From contig JBMNFA010000006.1 in NCBI GenBank assembly GCA_050949055.1, positions 12,871 through 76,870 on the forward strand: a stretch of 64,000 nt of DNA, given 5' to 3'. A program made the position numbers and the translations under genes. Source of the stretch: JAEZJZ01 sp050949055. GTDB taxonomy: Bacteria > Bacillota > UBA994 > UBA5500. Shown here piece after piece: positions 32,805 through 41,555 of the stretch; position 1 is the first letter of the stretch; the number at the start of each line of letters is the position of its first letter. The notes under the pieces are model-generated. The model was given only the letters and a program-made list of their open reading frames with translations. It did not search any database and was not told the origin of the DNA.

Positions 32805-34205
32805 TTAGCAGACCTTGCCCGGGTTCAGGATTTGCTGGGGGTCGAAGACCTGTTTGATCCCGCGCATCAGCTCCATGGTGGTCGCGCCGATGGACTGTTC
32901 CAGATAGCTGCGTTTGGCGTGGCCGATGCCATGTTCCCCCGAGACCTGTCCGCCCATTTCCTTGGCTCGCCGATAGAGCTCATCCATCACTGCCGCGTTA
33001 GTCTGTTCCCAGGCCTCCTGCGGCAGCTGGTCCCGGCAGATGTAGATATGGATGTTGCCATCCCCCGCATGGCCGAAGGAGCGGATCCGAATCCGATATT
33101 TCCGCTCCAATTGGCTGACGAACTTGACGAAGGAGGCGATGGCGCTTTGGGGCACCACCACGTCACATTCATCCATGCCGGACATGGTGGAGCTTTTGAT
33201 CGCCTCCAGGAAGGCTCCGCGCGCATTCCAGATGGACTCCTGTCGTTCTGCGGTGTTGGCGATCAACACATCTATCGCACCGGCTTCCAGGCAGAGCCGG
33301 GCTACCTGCTCGTAGATGGTCTCGATCTCCGCAGCAGAATTGCCGTCGAAGGACAGCAGCAGGTAGGCATCGGCACTCTTATCCGGGAACTGCTTGCCCA
33401 GATACTCCTCCGCCGCCTCGATCACTTCCCGCTGCATGAATTCCACCGCACAGGGCACCACTCTGGATTTGATGATCTTGGGCACCGTCTCGATGCACTG
33501 CTCAAGGGTAGTGAAGGGCACCAGCAGGCTGATTACCTGACTGGGGGCGGCGAGCAGCTTGAGCACCAGTTTGGTGACGATTCCCAGCGTGCCTTCCGAA
33601 CCGATCATCAGATCCAGCAGGCTATAGCCAGAACTGTTCTTGGCCAGCTTGCCTCCCAGTTCGACGACCCGACCATCGGGCAGCACCACTTCCATGCCCA
33701 ACACATAGTCCCTGGTCACGCCGTATTTGATCGCCCGCATGCCGCCGGCATTGGTCATCACATTGCCGCCGACGGTGGCACTCTTCTCACCCGGATCCGG
33801 CGGATAAAACAGCCCGTAGTTGGTCAGCAGTTGGTTAAACTCCATTAGCAGCACACCGGGCTCGATGGTGGCTGTCAGGTTCTCTTCATCAATCTCCAAC
33901 ACCCGGTTCATTCTGGCCAGGGACAGCAGGATCCCGCCGTGGATCGCCACTGCCCCGCCGCAGAGGCCGGTGCCCGACCCCCGGGGTGTGACCGGAATGC
34001 GCTGGGTCGAGGCATAGCGCATTACCTCGGCTACCTCCTCGGTACTGATCGCTTCCACTACCACGTCCGGGGTGAACTTGCCGTATTCCACCATCTCATC
34101 GTGGGTGTAGTCATCGTGAATGGACTGGCCAAAGAAGACCCGCTCCGGGGTACAGATAGCTTGCAGCGCCGCGATGTCCTCGGCAATAATCTGTTTATAG
34201 GTCAC
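32805..34205 (-). CDS. lctD: FAD-linked lactate/glycolate dehydrogenase subunit (LctD/GlcD-like)
   Basis: This 466-residue FAD_binding_4/FAD-oxidase_C flavoprotein contains VTPRGSGTGLCGGAV near residue 75 and PPDPGEKSATVGGNVMTNAG near 130. The C terminus SGEHGIGHAKR and QVFDPQQILNPGKVC is characteristic. The GTG start overlaps the previous stop (GTGA), with AAAGGAGG upstream. Preceded by etfB and ferredoxin-fused etfA, it matches the order of lctBCD in Acetobacterium woodii, where the complex oxidises lactate with NAD by electron confurcation. D-2-hydroxy acids other than lactate remain possible. Confidence 0.88.
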   Translation of the reverse strand: MTYKQIIAEDIAALQAICTPERVFFGQSIHDDYTHDEMVEYGKFTPDVVVEAISTEEVAEVMRYASTQRIPVTPRGSGTGLCGGAVAIHGGILLSLARMNRVLEIDEENLTATIEPGVLLMEFNQLLTNYGLFYPPDPGEKSATVGGNVMTNAGGMRAIKYGVTRDYVLGMEVVLPDGRVVELGGKLAKNSSGYSLLDLMIGSEGTLGIVTKLVLKLLAAPSQVISLLVPFTTLEQCIETVPKIIKSRVVPCAVEFMQREVIEAAEEYLGKQFPDKSADAYLLLSFDGNSAAEIETIYEQVARLCLEAGAIDVLIANTAERQESIWNARGAFLEAIKSSTMSGMDECDVVVPQSAIASFVKFVSQLERKYRIRIRSFGHAGDGNIHIYICRDQLPQEAWEQTNAAVMDELYRRAKEMGGQVSGEHGIGHAKRSYLEQSIGATTMELMRGIKQVFDPQQILNPGKVC

Positions 34206-35395
34206 TTTGGCAGTCCTCCTTTCAGTTTGGCCAGCAGCGCGGGTAATACTTCGTAGAGATCTCCCACCAGACCATAGTGTGCTACCTTGAAGATCGGTGC
34301 CGCGGGGTCTTTGTTGATGGCAACGATGCAATCGGCCCCCTGCATGCCGGCTGTGAATTGCACTGCGCCGGATACCCCGCAGGTGATGATCAGTTTGGGC
34401 TTCACTGTTCGTCCTGACAATCCGATCTGCCGCTGGTGTTCTAGCCATCCGGCTTCCACCACGGCCCGGGTAGCAGCCACTTGCCCTCCCAACAGATCAG
34501 CCAGTTCCTGCAGCAGGGAAAGACCCTTGCTGTCTTTCAGGCCTTTTCCAGCCACTACCAACACATCCGCATCGGTGATGGATAGGCTTTTCTCCCGAGG
34601 CTGGCAGCTGACAATCTCAACCTGCGACTGCAACTGACCTGGCTGCAGGGCGCAATGGACCGCCGTGCCGCGCACGCAGTCGACCGGCTGGGCTGGGTTC
34701 ATGACTTTGTAACGAACCGTGGCAAATTGGGGGCGTGAGTGGGGGGTGACGATTTGCGCCATGATGTTGCCGCCAAAAGCAGGGCGAATCTGCACCAGAT
34801 CGCCGTTGTCCCTGAGCTCCAGTTGGGTGCAGTCTGCCGTCAGTCCCGTGCGGAAGCGGGCTGCCACCCGCGGGGCCAATGAGCGCCCGATGGAGGTGGC
34901 TCCCACCAGCACCACTGCCGGTTTGGCGTTCCGGATGCAGTCGGCAAAGGCATTGGCGTAAGTGTCTACCCGGAAATGTTCCAGTTCTGGGTAGTCATAG
35001 CAGAAGACCTGATCCACGCCATAGCGTAGCAGTTCGTCCGCCCACCGTCCCACTTCCTTTCCTACCAACAGCACAGAGATGGGATGGGGCACCCTTTGGG
35101 CCAAGCGGGTCGCCTCTCCGATCAGCTCTATGGTCACCGGGTGGACTTCACCCGCAGTCAGTTCCGCATAAACCAAGATGCCCTGCCAGTCCTGCCGGTC
35201 AGCCTGGGTAGGGGCGGATTCCGTTGTCAAGGAAATGGCGCTCACCGGACATTGTTTAATGCATAACCTGCACAAGCGACAATTGTCATTGATCTGCAGT
35301 GAACCGGCAACCTCAATGATGGCCCCAAACGGACAGGCAGTGATGCAGGCATCGCAGCGAATGCATCTATTCTGATCGATGATCGGCAGCGCCAT
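34202..35395 (-). CDS. lctC: Electron transfer flavoprotein alpha subunit with N-terminal ferredoxin domain
   Basis: This 397-residue protein has two [4Fe-4S] motifs in the first 60 residues (CIRCDACITACP and CRLCRLCIKQCP), followed by the ETF alpha domains. The C-terminal FAD site contains SGAVQFTAGMQ and IVAINKDPAAPIF. The ferredoxin fusion is typical of EtfA in bifurcating lactate dehydrogenase and related complexes. Its start overlaps the etfB stop (TGATG). It would pass electrons between ferredoxin, FAD and the dehydrogenase. Confidence 0.94.
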   Translation of the reverse strand: MALPIIDQNRCIRCDACITACPFGAIIEVAGSLQINDNCRLCRLCIKQCPVSAISLTTESAPTQADRQDWQGILVYAELTAGEVHPVTIELIGEATRLAQRVPHPISVLLVGKEVGRWADELLRYGVDQVFCYDYPELEHFRVDTYANAFADCIRNAKPAVVLVGATSIGRSLAPRVAARFRTGLTADCTQLELRDNGDLVQIRPAFGGNIMAQIVTPHSRPQFATVRYKVMNPAQPVDCVRGTAVHCALQPGQLQSQVEIVSCQPREKSLSITDADVLVVAGKGLKDSKGLSLLQELADLLGGQVAATRAVVEAGWLEHQRQIGLSGRTVKPKLIITCGVSGAVQFTAGMQGADCIVAINKDPAAPIFKVAHYGLVGDLYEVLPALLAKLKGGLPK

Positions 35396-36198
35396 CAGTG
35401 GTCACCTCCCACATAGCGCATCTCCTGCAGCAGCTGATGCAGCTTGTCTGCCAGTGCTTCGCCTTTCCCCGTCCACAGCACCTGACTGTCGTTGACGGCA
35501 GGAGGAAAGATGCGCTCCACCTGGGTGGCTGAGCCGGTGAGGCCATAGCGGCCGGGATTGGGATCGGCCAGGTGATCCAACGTCAGTACGCTGATCTGAC
35601 GCTCCGCGGTGGCGAGCTTTCTTCTAAAGGAAGGTAACCTGGGCTGGGCTGCCTCCTTTTCCACAGTGATCAGGCAGGGATAGGGCAAGCGGGCTATCTG
35701 AGTTAGATCCTGCAGTTCCTGTCTGACCCGTATCGCCTGCGGCGTCACCGATTCGACCTGCGAGACCCAGGTAACATGGGGGATGCCCAGCAACTCCGCC
35801 AGCTCCGGACCCACCTGGGCGGTGTCGCCATCGGTGGTCTGCTTGCCGCAGATGATCAGGTCGAACTGTCCGATGGCGGCTATGCCCTGGGCCAAAGTGT
35901 AGGCGGTGGCCAGCACATCGGCACCGGCAAACCGCCGGTCGGATAGCAGATACCCCTCGTCTGCACCCATCATAAACGCCTCGCGGATAATCGCTTCCGC
36001 TTGCGGAGGGCCCATGGAGAGCACCGACACCGATGTGCCTGCAAGACGCTCCTTGATGCGCACCGCTACCTCCAGCGCCGTCAGGTCGAACGGATTGAGC
36101 TTGCTGGACACGCCCTCCCGCTTGAGCACGCCGGTATCCGGGTCAATCTGCACCGCCGTTGTCCCAGGTACTTGTTTAATGCATACTAATATCCTCAT
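35395..36198 (-). CDS. lctB: Electron transfer flavoprotein beta subunit
   Basis: This 267-residue ETF beta protein starts MRILVCIKQVPGT and contains LNPFDLTALEVAVRIKE, the GKQTTDGDTAQVGPELAELL segment near residue 120 and LPCLITVEKE-like YPCLITVEKE, all normal for the family. The bifurcating flavin in such complexes sits in this subunit. It is first of three tightly overlapping genes. GGGAGCG precedes the ATG. The promoter region is shared with a palindrome and a decayed gene. Confidence 0.94.
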   Translation of the reverse strand: MRILVCIKQVPGTTAVQIDPDTGVLKREGVSSKLNPFDLTALEVAVRIKERLAGTSVSVLSMGPPQAEAIIREAFMMGADEGYLLSDRRFAGADVLATAYTLAQGIAAIGQFDLIICGKQTTDGDTAQVGPELAELLGIPHVTWVSQVESVTPQAIRVRQELQDLTQIARLPYPCLITVEKEAAQPRLPSFRRKLATAERQISVLTLDHLADPNPGRYGLTGSATQVERIFPPAVNDSQVLWTGKGEALADKLHQLLQEMRYVGGDH

Positions 36199-36272
36199 CG
36201 TTGCGCTCCCATCTCCTCATGGAGAAATATCTTCTGAATTATCATACCACGTTGGGCCGGGCTGTGGGGGAA

Positions 36273-36334
36273 GACAGAGGGACGTACAATTCGTCCCCAA
36301 TGAAAGAGCGAGACCAACTGTACGTCCCCCTGTC
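36273..36334. repeat. Palindrome of the GGGAC/GTCCC family
   Basis: Arms GACAGAGGGACGTACA and TGTACGTCCCCCTGTC flank an unpaired centre with a partial GTCCCC. It lies upstream of lctB and downstream of a broken gene. Confidence 0.75.
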
Positions 36335-36344
36335 CTGTGCTGCG

Positions 36345-36631
36345 CTACCTGTGCCCGGCCTTCTCCGGATCGGGCCAGATCGCCATTTCCTCGATCATCC
36401 CGTCGGCGTATTCTACCTTCAAGATAATGTCCGTGGCCGTTACATCATCCAGGTGCAGTTGCCAGCTATGCGCAGTTGTCTGCGTGAGACTGAGAGTGTG
36501 TCAGTTCCTGGTTGACATATATCCTTGCTTCCGCTGACACTATCCTCTGAAAATCGTAGTATCCGCCCGCCTTCTGTTCAAACTCCAGGGTTAAGTCCCA
36601 TAGCGTCAAGGCCAAGACCAACTATTCATCT
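36345..36631 (-). pseudogene. Frameshifted remnant of an unknown gene
   Basis: The minus strand reads WDLTLEFEQKAGGYYDFQRI and continues to VNQELT, then after a frame change near 36490 HSWQLHLDDVTATDIILKV and MIEEMAIWPDPEKAGHR before TAG at 36347. Both parts look like real protein, together about 95 residues. No ribosome site is seen. I do not recognise the family. The 36635-36972 stretch shows no gene. Confidence 0.45.
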
Positions 36632-36972
36632 ATTATCCCACACTACTCCCTATGGTCTTAGGCTTGACTCCCTACTATACTTAGTACGGGCCCCCAAGCA
36701 AGGAGTTGTACTTTAGCCGGGAGCTGCACGCTAGTGTCGGAGACAGCAGGTGGGGCTGGCTGTTGACCCTCCTAAGCACGCCGCCCGGCCGAGTCGAGCC
36801 CATACATCAATTCTGGTTGGCAGCCAGCGTCGGGGCGCCAGTCTGGCCAAACACCACCCCCATGGCTCTCATCCATGATTCCCGCATCATGACTGTATTG
36901 TTGCGCTGGGGAGGTAAGGGACAGACAGACTGGGCTAGTCGCTGTTTGATGAAGAGGGTTAAGGAGGTAACC

Positions 36973-38208
36973 ATGTACAGTATCTTTAATGCCATTCAGA
37001 CCCGTCACTCCGTGCGCAAGTACAAGAGCGATCCGATTCCCGAACAGGTGCTCCAACAGATCATGGAGGCAGCGCGTTGGGCACCGTCTGGTGGAAACGG
37101 GCAGACGCACATCTTTGGTGTCGTCAAGGATCCAGACAAGCGGCAGGCGCTGGCGCAGGCCGCTGGCGAACAACTGTGGATAGCCGACGCTCCTGTAGTC
37201 ATCGCCTGTTGCGCCCGCCTATACAAGTCGGAAGAGGAAAGCGACTTCTCTCGACAGGTGAATTACCTGCGCTGGGGCAAAGAGGCGTATGATTGGTTCC
37301 GCAGTTGCCCCAACCCCTATCACCTGGCTTTGTTGTTCCAGAACTCGGTTCCACTGATCCCAGGGGCCCATATTCAGCTGGCTGCGGCTGCCCATGGGCT
37401 GGGTACCTGCTGGATTGGCCATCTGGACATAACCAAGGCCAGCAACATCCTGGGACTGCCTGAGGACGTGCGCTGCTACTTCCTTATGCCCCTGGGGTAT
37501 CCGGCCGAGGAGAAGAGACGGCCAAGAAAGCCACTGCGTGAGATAACCTTCGCCGATGAATGGGACCAAGAATGGCTGCCAGCTCGCACTGCAGCACCCT
37601 TCGGAGAGCTGGTCTTGCGGTCCTATAAGGAAGCGGATGAAATAGCCTGGTTGAATATCTGGGGGCAGACTGCGGTGGGCTCAGATGCCTGGGTAGCCCT
37701 GCATCACCGTAAGCCACGTTATCAGCGTCCTGCTCTGGAGTTGGTGGCAGAGATGAACGGCGAGCTGGTGGGCTTTATGGATGTGGAAGTGGAAACGGAG
37801 CCGGAGCAATTGGGATACGCACAAGATAGCTGCTGCGGCTTCGTTTGGGAGTTGGGGGTGCACCTCAGCTATCGGCGGCGCGGCATCGCCAGAGCGATGA
37901 TCGAGCGGGCGCAGAGGTGGCTAACCGAGCTCGGGATCAGGCGCATGGAATTCTGGTCCATGGATGAGGGCGCCCAAGGCTTCTATCGCCACCTCGGCAT
38001 GCAGGAGATGGAGCGGCACTGGCAGTTCCATTTGCGCTTGCCCGAGGGAGTTGCTGATGCCATGCGCAAGCAGGATCGGGTGGGGTTACAGTTGGCCTTC
38101 GGCACGTGTCCCATCGATTCTTTGGAGAAACTGCAGCAACCCTATCGAATCGAGGCTGACGGTGTAAGACAGCCTAAGGTCTGCATCGGCTACGATTATC
38201 GCTGGTAG
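36973..38208 (+). CDS. Nitroreductase fused to a GNAT acetyltransferase domain
   Basis: This is a 411-residue two-domain protein. Residues 1 to about 190 are a nitroreductase: MYSIFNAIQTRHSVRKY with the FMN phosphate-binding RHSVRKY, then AARWAPSGGNGQTHIF and HGLGTCWIGHLD. From about 205 it is a GNAT domain with LRSYKEADEIAWLNIW, GFVWELGVHLSYRRRGIARA (acetyl-CoA loop RRRGIA) and a last segment containing GFYRHLGMQEMERHW. AAGGAGGTAACC stands directly before the ATG. The frame is continuous, with no stop between domains. The fusion suggests reduction followed by acetylation of one substrate, for example a nitroaromatic, but this is inference. Confidence 0.9.
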   Translation: MYSIFNAIQTRHSVRKYKSDPIPEQVLQQIMEAARWAPSGGNGQTHIFGVVKDPDKRQALAQAAGEQLWIADAPVVIACCARLYKSEEESDFSRQVNYLRWGKEAYDWFRSCPNPYHLALLFQNSVPLIPGAHIQLAAAAHGLGTCWIGHLDITKASNILGLPEDVRCYFLMPLGYPAEEKRRPRKPLREITFADEWDQEWLPARTAAPFGELVLRSYKEADEIAWLNIWGQTAVGSDAWVALHHRKPRYQRPALELVAEMNGELVGFMDVEVETEPEQLGYAQDSCCGFVWELGVHLSYRRRGIARAMIERAQRWLTELGIRRMEFWSMDEGAQGFYRHLGMQEMERHWQFHLRLPEGVADAMRKQDRVGLQLAFGTCPIDSLEKLQQPYRIEADGVRQPKVCIGYDYRW

Positions 38209-38309
38209 TCTACAGCAGGCCACCTCTGGTACATGTCCGGAGCATAGTCTGCCCGGTTTGGGAATAGAACAAGGTCTGGCACCCGTAATCAGTTTGGGAG
38301 GGATGAGAA

Positions 38310-39296
38310 GTGAATCATTACTTAGGTCAGCCGGTCCATAAACGGCTGCGATTGCTGCTCCTAGCATTGGCGATCGTCTTTGTCGCGGTCGGATGCCACT
38401 CCAGCGCCCAGCAGCGCAACTGGCTGGAAGTGAGCGAAGATGACATGGAGCATCTGCTCAGTCTGCATGATCACGATATGATGATGTCATGGGTGGAGGA
38501 ACTTACTGGGGAGAAATACGGCGGGCGGGAGGCTGGCACTGAGCACGAGGACTTGGCTGGTGACTATATCGTTCAGGTGCTGCAGTCACTAGGTCTACAG
38601 CCTTGGCGGGAGGCTGGGCTGGAAGAATACCGCCACTCCTTTCAACTCCCTCGCAGGAGCGAGCCCTCGGAGAACATCGTCGCGGTATTGCCCGGCAGGA
38701 GCAAGGACGAGTTTCTATTGATCGGCGCTCACTATGATCACATCGGGATTATTGATGGTGTCTATCATCCTGGTGCGGATGACAACGCGGTCGGGACAGC
38801 CGCAGTTCTGGAGCTGGCGCGCATCTTTAGCCAATGCGAACTGACGCCGGAGCGGACCATTGTCTTTGTGCTCTTCTCAGGCGAGGAGAAGGGTATGATC
38901 GGCAGCCAGGCTCTGGTGGAGCATCTGCGGCAGCAAGCACTGGATGACCAGGTGATGTTGCTGAATTTGGACGTGATCGCAGGAGTTGAGGGCGACACGT
39001 TGGTGGTCTTTGACGGCGGGTTTAGAATCAATCAGCCCTGGTCAAACCGGGCGGAGTTGGAGGCCGAGGCCGCTGGTGTCGAGGCGGAGATTTCCAGGCA
39101 ACTGGCAGGTGGGGTGGATAGCATGCGGTTCACTGAGAAGAAGATTCCAGGCATCACCCTAGTTTGGGGAGACCTGAGAGAGAATCATCCGCATCTACAT
39201 TTGCCCACGGATACTGTAGAGAACCTCAATCAGGAAATCGTGGCCGCCGCCACCCGCGCCGCCATTCGCATTGCTTGGGCATTCGCCATGAGGTAG
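38310..39296 (+). CDS. M28 family metallopeptidase, lipoprotein
   Basis: This 328-residue aminopeptidase-like M28 protein has an N-terminal signal with lipobox-like VAVGC, so it is exported and membrane anchored. Zinc ligands lie in GAHYDHIG, HPGADDNAVGTAAVLELA, FSGEEKGMIGS and NLDVIAG, with the final histidine in HLHLPTDTVEN. The GTG start follows GGGAGGGATG. It probably releases N-terminal amino acids from extracellular peptides. Confidence 0.9.
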   Translation: MNHYLGQPVHKRLRLLLLALAIVFVAVGCHSSAQQRNWLEVSEDDMEHLLSLHDHDMMMSWVEELTGEKYGGREAGTEHEDLAGDYIVQVLQSLGLQPWREAGLEEYRHSFQLPRRSEPSENIVAVLPGRSKDEFLLIGAHYDHIGIIDGVYHPGADDNAVGTAAVLELARIFSQCELTPERTIVFVLFSGEEKGMIGSQALVEHLRQQALDDQVMLLNLDVIAGVEGDTLVVFDGGFRINQPWSNRAELEAEAAGVEAEISRQLAGGVDSMRFTEKKIPGITLVWGDLRENHPHLHLPTDTVENLNQEIVAAATRAAIRIAWAFAMR

Positions 39297-39297
39297 G

Positions 39298-40122
39298 ATG
39301 GGCGCAGGTCGGGAACCTAATCCTGGGGGGGGATTGCGATTGCAGCAGTGGAGAGCGATTGAGCGGGTGATGGAGGCGGCGAAGTCGTGCGCGGAGGTAA
39401 AGGCGATCTTTCTCAAGGGTTCTCTGGCCACCGGTAGGACTGATCAATACTCGGACGTGGACTTTTATTGTCTGGTTAGTGATACCGATCTGGCAGCCTT
39501 CTTGGACAAACGCCTTGACCTGCTGCGCTCTTATCGCCCGTTGTTGTTTTATAGCCATTCCGATTTTGTCGGTCCGCAAATCGTGGCGGTTTTCGACGAC
39601 GGGTTGCACTTCGACCTATACACGGTTACCGAACAGCGCTTTCCGCTAGCGGGACCTATGCGTGTACTGTACGATCCGCACGGTCTGCTTAGCCAGTACC
39701 TGGCACGGCAGCAAACACACGCATTGTCTCCGGCTGACCTGATCGAGAACTTTAACTCTTTCACTTTCAGTCTGCTGGAGTTCGTGACCGCATGGCAGCG
39801 CGGCGATCGCTGCTGGGCCTACCGCTTGGCCAGCCACCTGTCCGGTCACCTGGCCTTAGCCCTCAGGCATCGCTACGATCCCGACCAGGGGCAACTGGGA
39901 ATGAAGCGCCTGGAACCAGTACTGCCTACCGCTATCCGGCGGGTTTTTCGCCATGCAGTCAGCCAGGCTGCCAGTGATAGCAGCCCGCACGCTGTGGGTA
40001 CATTCAGCCGCCTGATGGCGAGTGCAATGCGTGAACTGGAGGCGAGTGGCCAGTTGGCTGTGGATTGGCGTTTCTTCAACTTCATGCAACGGGAGCTGGA
40101 GCGAATAAAGGCCAGGCGGTAG
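39298..40122 (+). CDS. Nucleotidyltransferase-domain protein (aminoglycoside adenylyltransferase-like)
   Basis: About 260-274 residues. The polymerase-beta-type nucleotidyltransferase motif is FLKGSLATGRTDQYSDVDFY (GS...DxD) and LHFDLYTV supplies a third acidic residue. The C-terminal half is helical, as in ANT-type enzymes. The start is uncertain. The ATG at 39298 begins one base after the M28 stop, while an in-frame TTG at 39340 has a G-rich site seven bases upstream. The natural substrate is unknown, and resistance should not be assumed. Confidence 0.8.
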   Translation: MGAGREPNPGGGLRLQQWRAIERVMEAAKSCAEVKAIFLKGSLATGRTDQYSDVDFYCLVSDTDLAAFLDKRLDLLRSYRPLLFYSHSDFVGPQIVAVFDDGLHFDLYTVTEQRFPLAGPMRVLYDPHGLLSQYLARQQTHALSPADLIENFNSFTFSLLEFVTAWQRGDRCWAYRLASHLSGHLALALRHRYDPDQGQLGMKRLEPVLPTAIRRVFRHAVSQAASDSSPHAVGTFSRLMASAMRELEASGQLAVDWRFFNFMQRELERIKARR

Positions 40123-40189
40123 CAGGAGGCGACGCTGGCTGCAGAGAAGTCTCTATTAGAGAAGTCTCTACTTTGGAGGTGTGACAGCG

Positions 40190-41377
40190 ATGCAAGCAGC
40201 CTTATCCGGAATTCGGGTACTCGACTTGACCAGGGTCTTGGCGGGCCCCTATGCCACAATGATTCTGGCGGATATGGGAGCAGATGTAATCAAGATTGAG
40301 CGGCCAGGCACAGGCGATGACTCGCGCAGCTACGGCCCCTACCAAAACGGCGAGAGCGCCTATTTCATGAGTCTCAACCGCAACAAGCGCAGCATCACCC
40401 TGGACCTAAAGCAGCAACCTGGGAAAGAGATCTTTCTAGCCCTGGTCAAGCAGGCGGATGTGGTGGTGGAGAACTATCGGCCGGGCACCATGGAACGCTT
40501 AGGCCTGGGATATGAGACTTTGCGGGATATCAACCCCCGCCTGGTGTATGCAGCTGTTTCCGGATTCGGGCACAGCGGGCCCTATAGCCAGCGGGCAGCC
40601 TATGATGGAGTGGTGCAGGCTATGGGCGGCATCATGAGCATCACGGGTAGCGAAGACGGCCGTCCCACCCGAGTAGGACCCTCCATCGGCGACTTAGCTG
40701 CCGGGCTGTTTTGCACCATCGGCATCCTTGCCGCTTTGGAAAGTAGACACCAAACAGGCTGTGGGCAGAAAGTGGATGTAGCCATGCTGGACTGCCAAGT
40801 GGCCTTGCTGGAGAATGCGATTGCCCGCTACGTGGTAACCGGGGAAGTGCCTCGCCCGGCGGGTAACCGTCATAGCTCCATTGTCCCGTTTGAACCATTT
40901 CAAACCAGCGACGGTGAAATAATGGTGGCGGCCGGCAACGACGCCCTCTGGGGCAAGCTTTGCCTGGCAATCGGCCGGCCAGAATTGGCGCACGACCCAC
41001 GCTTCATTACTAATCCGCTGCGCAATCAATACTATGCCGAGCTGAAGCCACAGCTGGACGCGGTGTTCGCTGAGCGTAACACAGCTGAGTGGCTACAGAT
41101 TCTGGAACAAGCGGGGGTACCAAACGGGTCGATCAACAGCATAGATCAGGTGATCAGAGATCCCCAAGTACAAGCCCGGGAGATGATTGTGGACATGGAT
41201 CATCCGGTGGCCGGCAAAGTGACCATGCCGGGCATCCCGGTGAAGCTGAGTGAGACGCCTGGTAGCATCCGCATCCCGGCGCCAGTGCTGGGGCAGTCGA
41301 CAGCGGAGATCCTGCGGGAACTGTTGGGGTACAGCGAGCAGCAGATCGCAGCGCTAAGGCATAAAGGGGTGGTCTAG
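40190..41377 (+). CDS. CaiB/BaiF family CoA transferase (family III)
   Basis: This 395-residue family III CoA transferase begins SGIRVLDLTRVLAGPYATM and has the ADMGADVIKIERPGTGDDSR motif. The catalytic aspartate is expected in QKVDVAMLDCQVALLENA. Two in-frame start options exist. The ATG at 40190 follows GGAGG by ten bases. A tandem 15-base repeat of AGAGAAGTCTCTA lies at 40143-40171 just upstream. The acyl-CoA pair it uses cannot be predicted. Confidence 0.92.
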   Translation: MQAALSGIRVLDLTRVLAGPYATMILADMGADVIKIERPGTGDDSRSYGPYQNGESAYFMSLNRNKRSITLDLKQQPGKEIFLALVKQADVVVENYRPGTMERLGLGYETLRDINPRLVYAAVSGFGHSGPYSQRAAYDGVVQAMGGIMSITGSEDGRPTRVGPSIGDLAAGLFCTIGILAALESRHQTGCGQKVDVAMLDCQVALLENAIARYVVTGEVPRPAGNRHSSIVPFEPFQTSDGEIMVAAGNDALWGKLCLAIGRPELAHDPRFITNPLRNQYYAELKPQLDAVFAERNTAEWLQILEQAGVPNGSINSIDQVIRDPQVQAREMIVDMDHPVAGKVTMPGIPVKLSETPGSIRIPAPVLGQSTAEILRELLGYSEQQIAALRHKGVV

Positions 41378-41416
41378 CTCAGGTTTCGCGAATGTGCAGA
41401 ACCGCCGTTCCAGGCG

Positions 41417-41542
41417 ATGGCAGGGCTGGACATTCCCGTCGTGTCACTGCAGAAGGGCAGCCATATTGCCCGGGAAATCAAGGTCAGGCGCATCGCTGCA
41501 GGGGATGTGATACGCGCACGGGCAATTGCAGTTGCAGAGTAG
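41417..41542 (+). pseudogene. Short open frame or gene remnant, 41 residues
   Basis: The frame reads MAGLDIPVVSLQKGSHIARE and ends IAAGDVIRARAIAVAE. It stays open from the CoA transferase stop onwards, so it may be the C-terminal scrap of a lost gene. No ribosome site precedes the ATG. Composition looks protein-like. Not recognised. Confidence 0.3.
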
Positions 41543-41555
41543 AGGAGGTAGAGCG

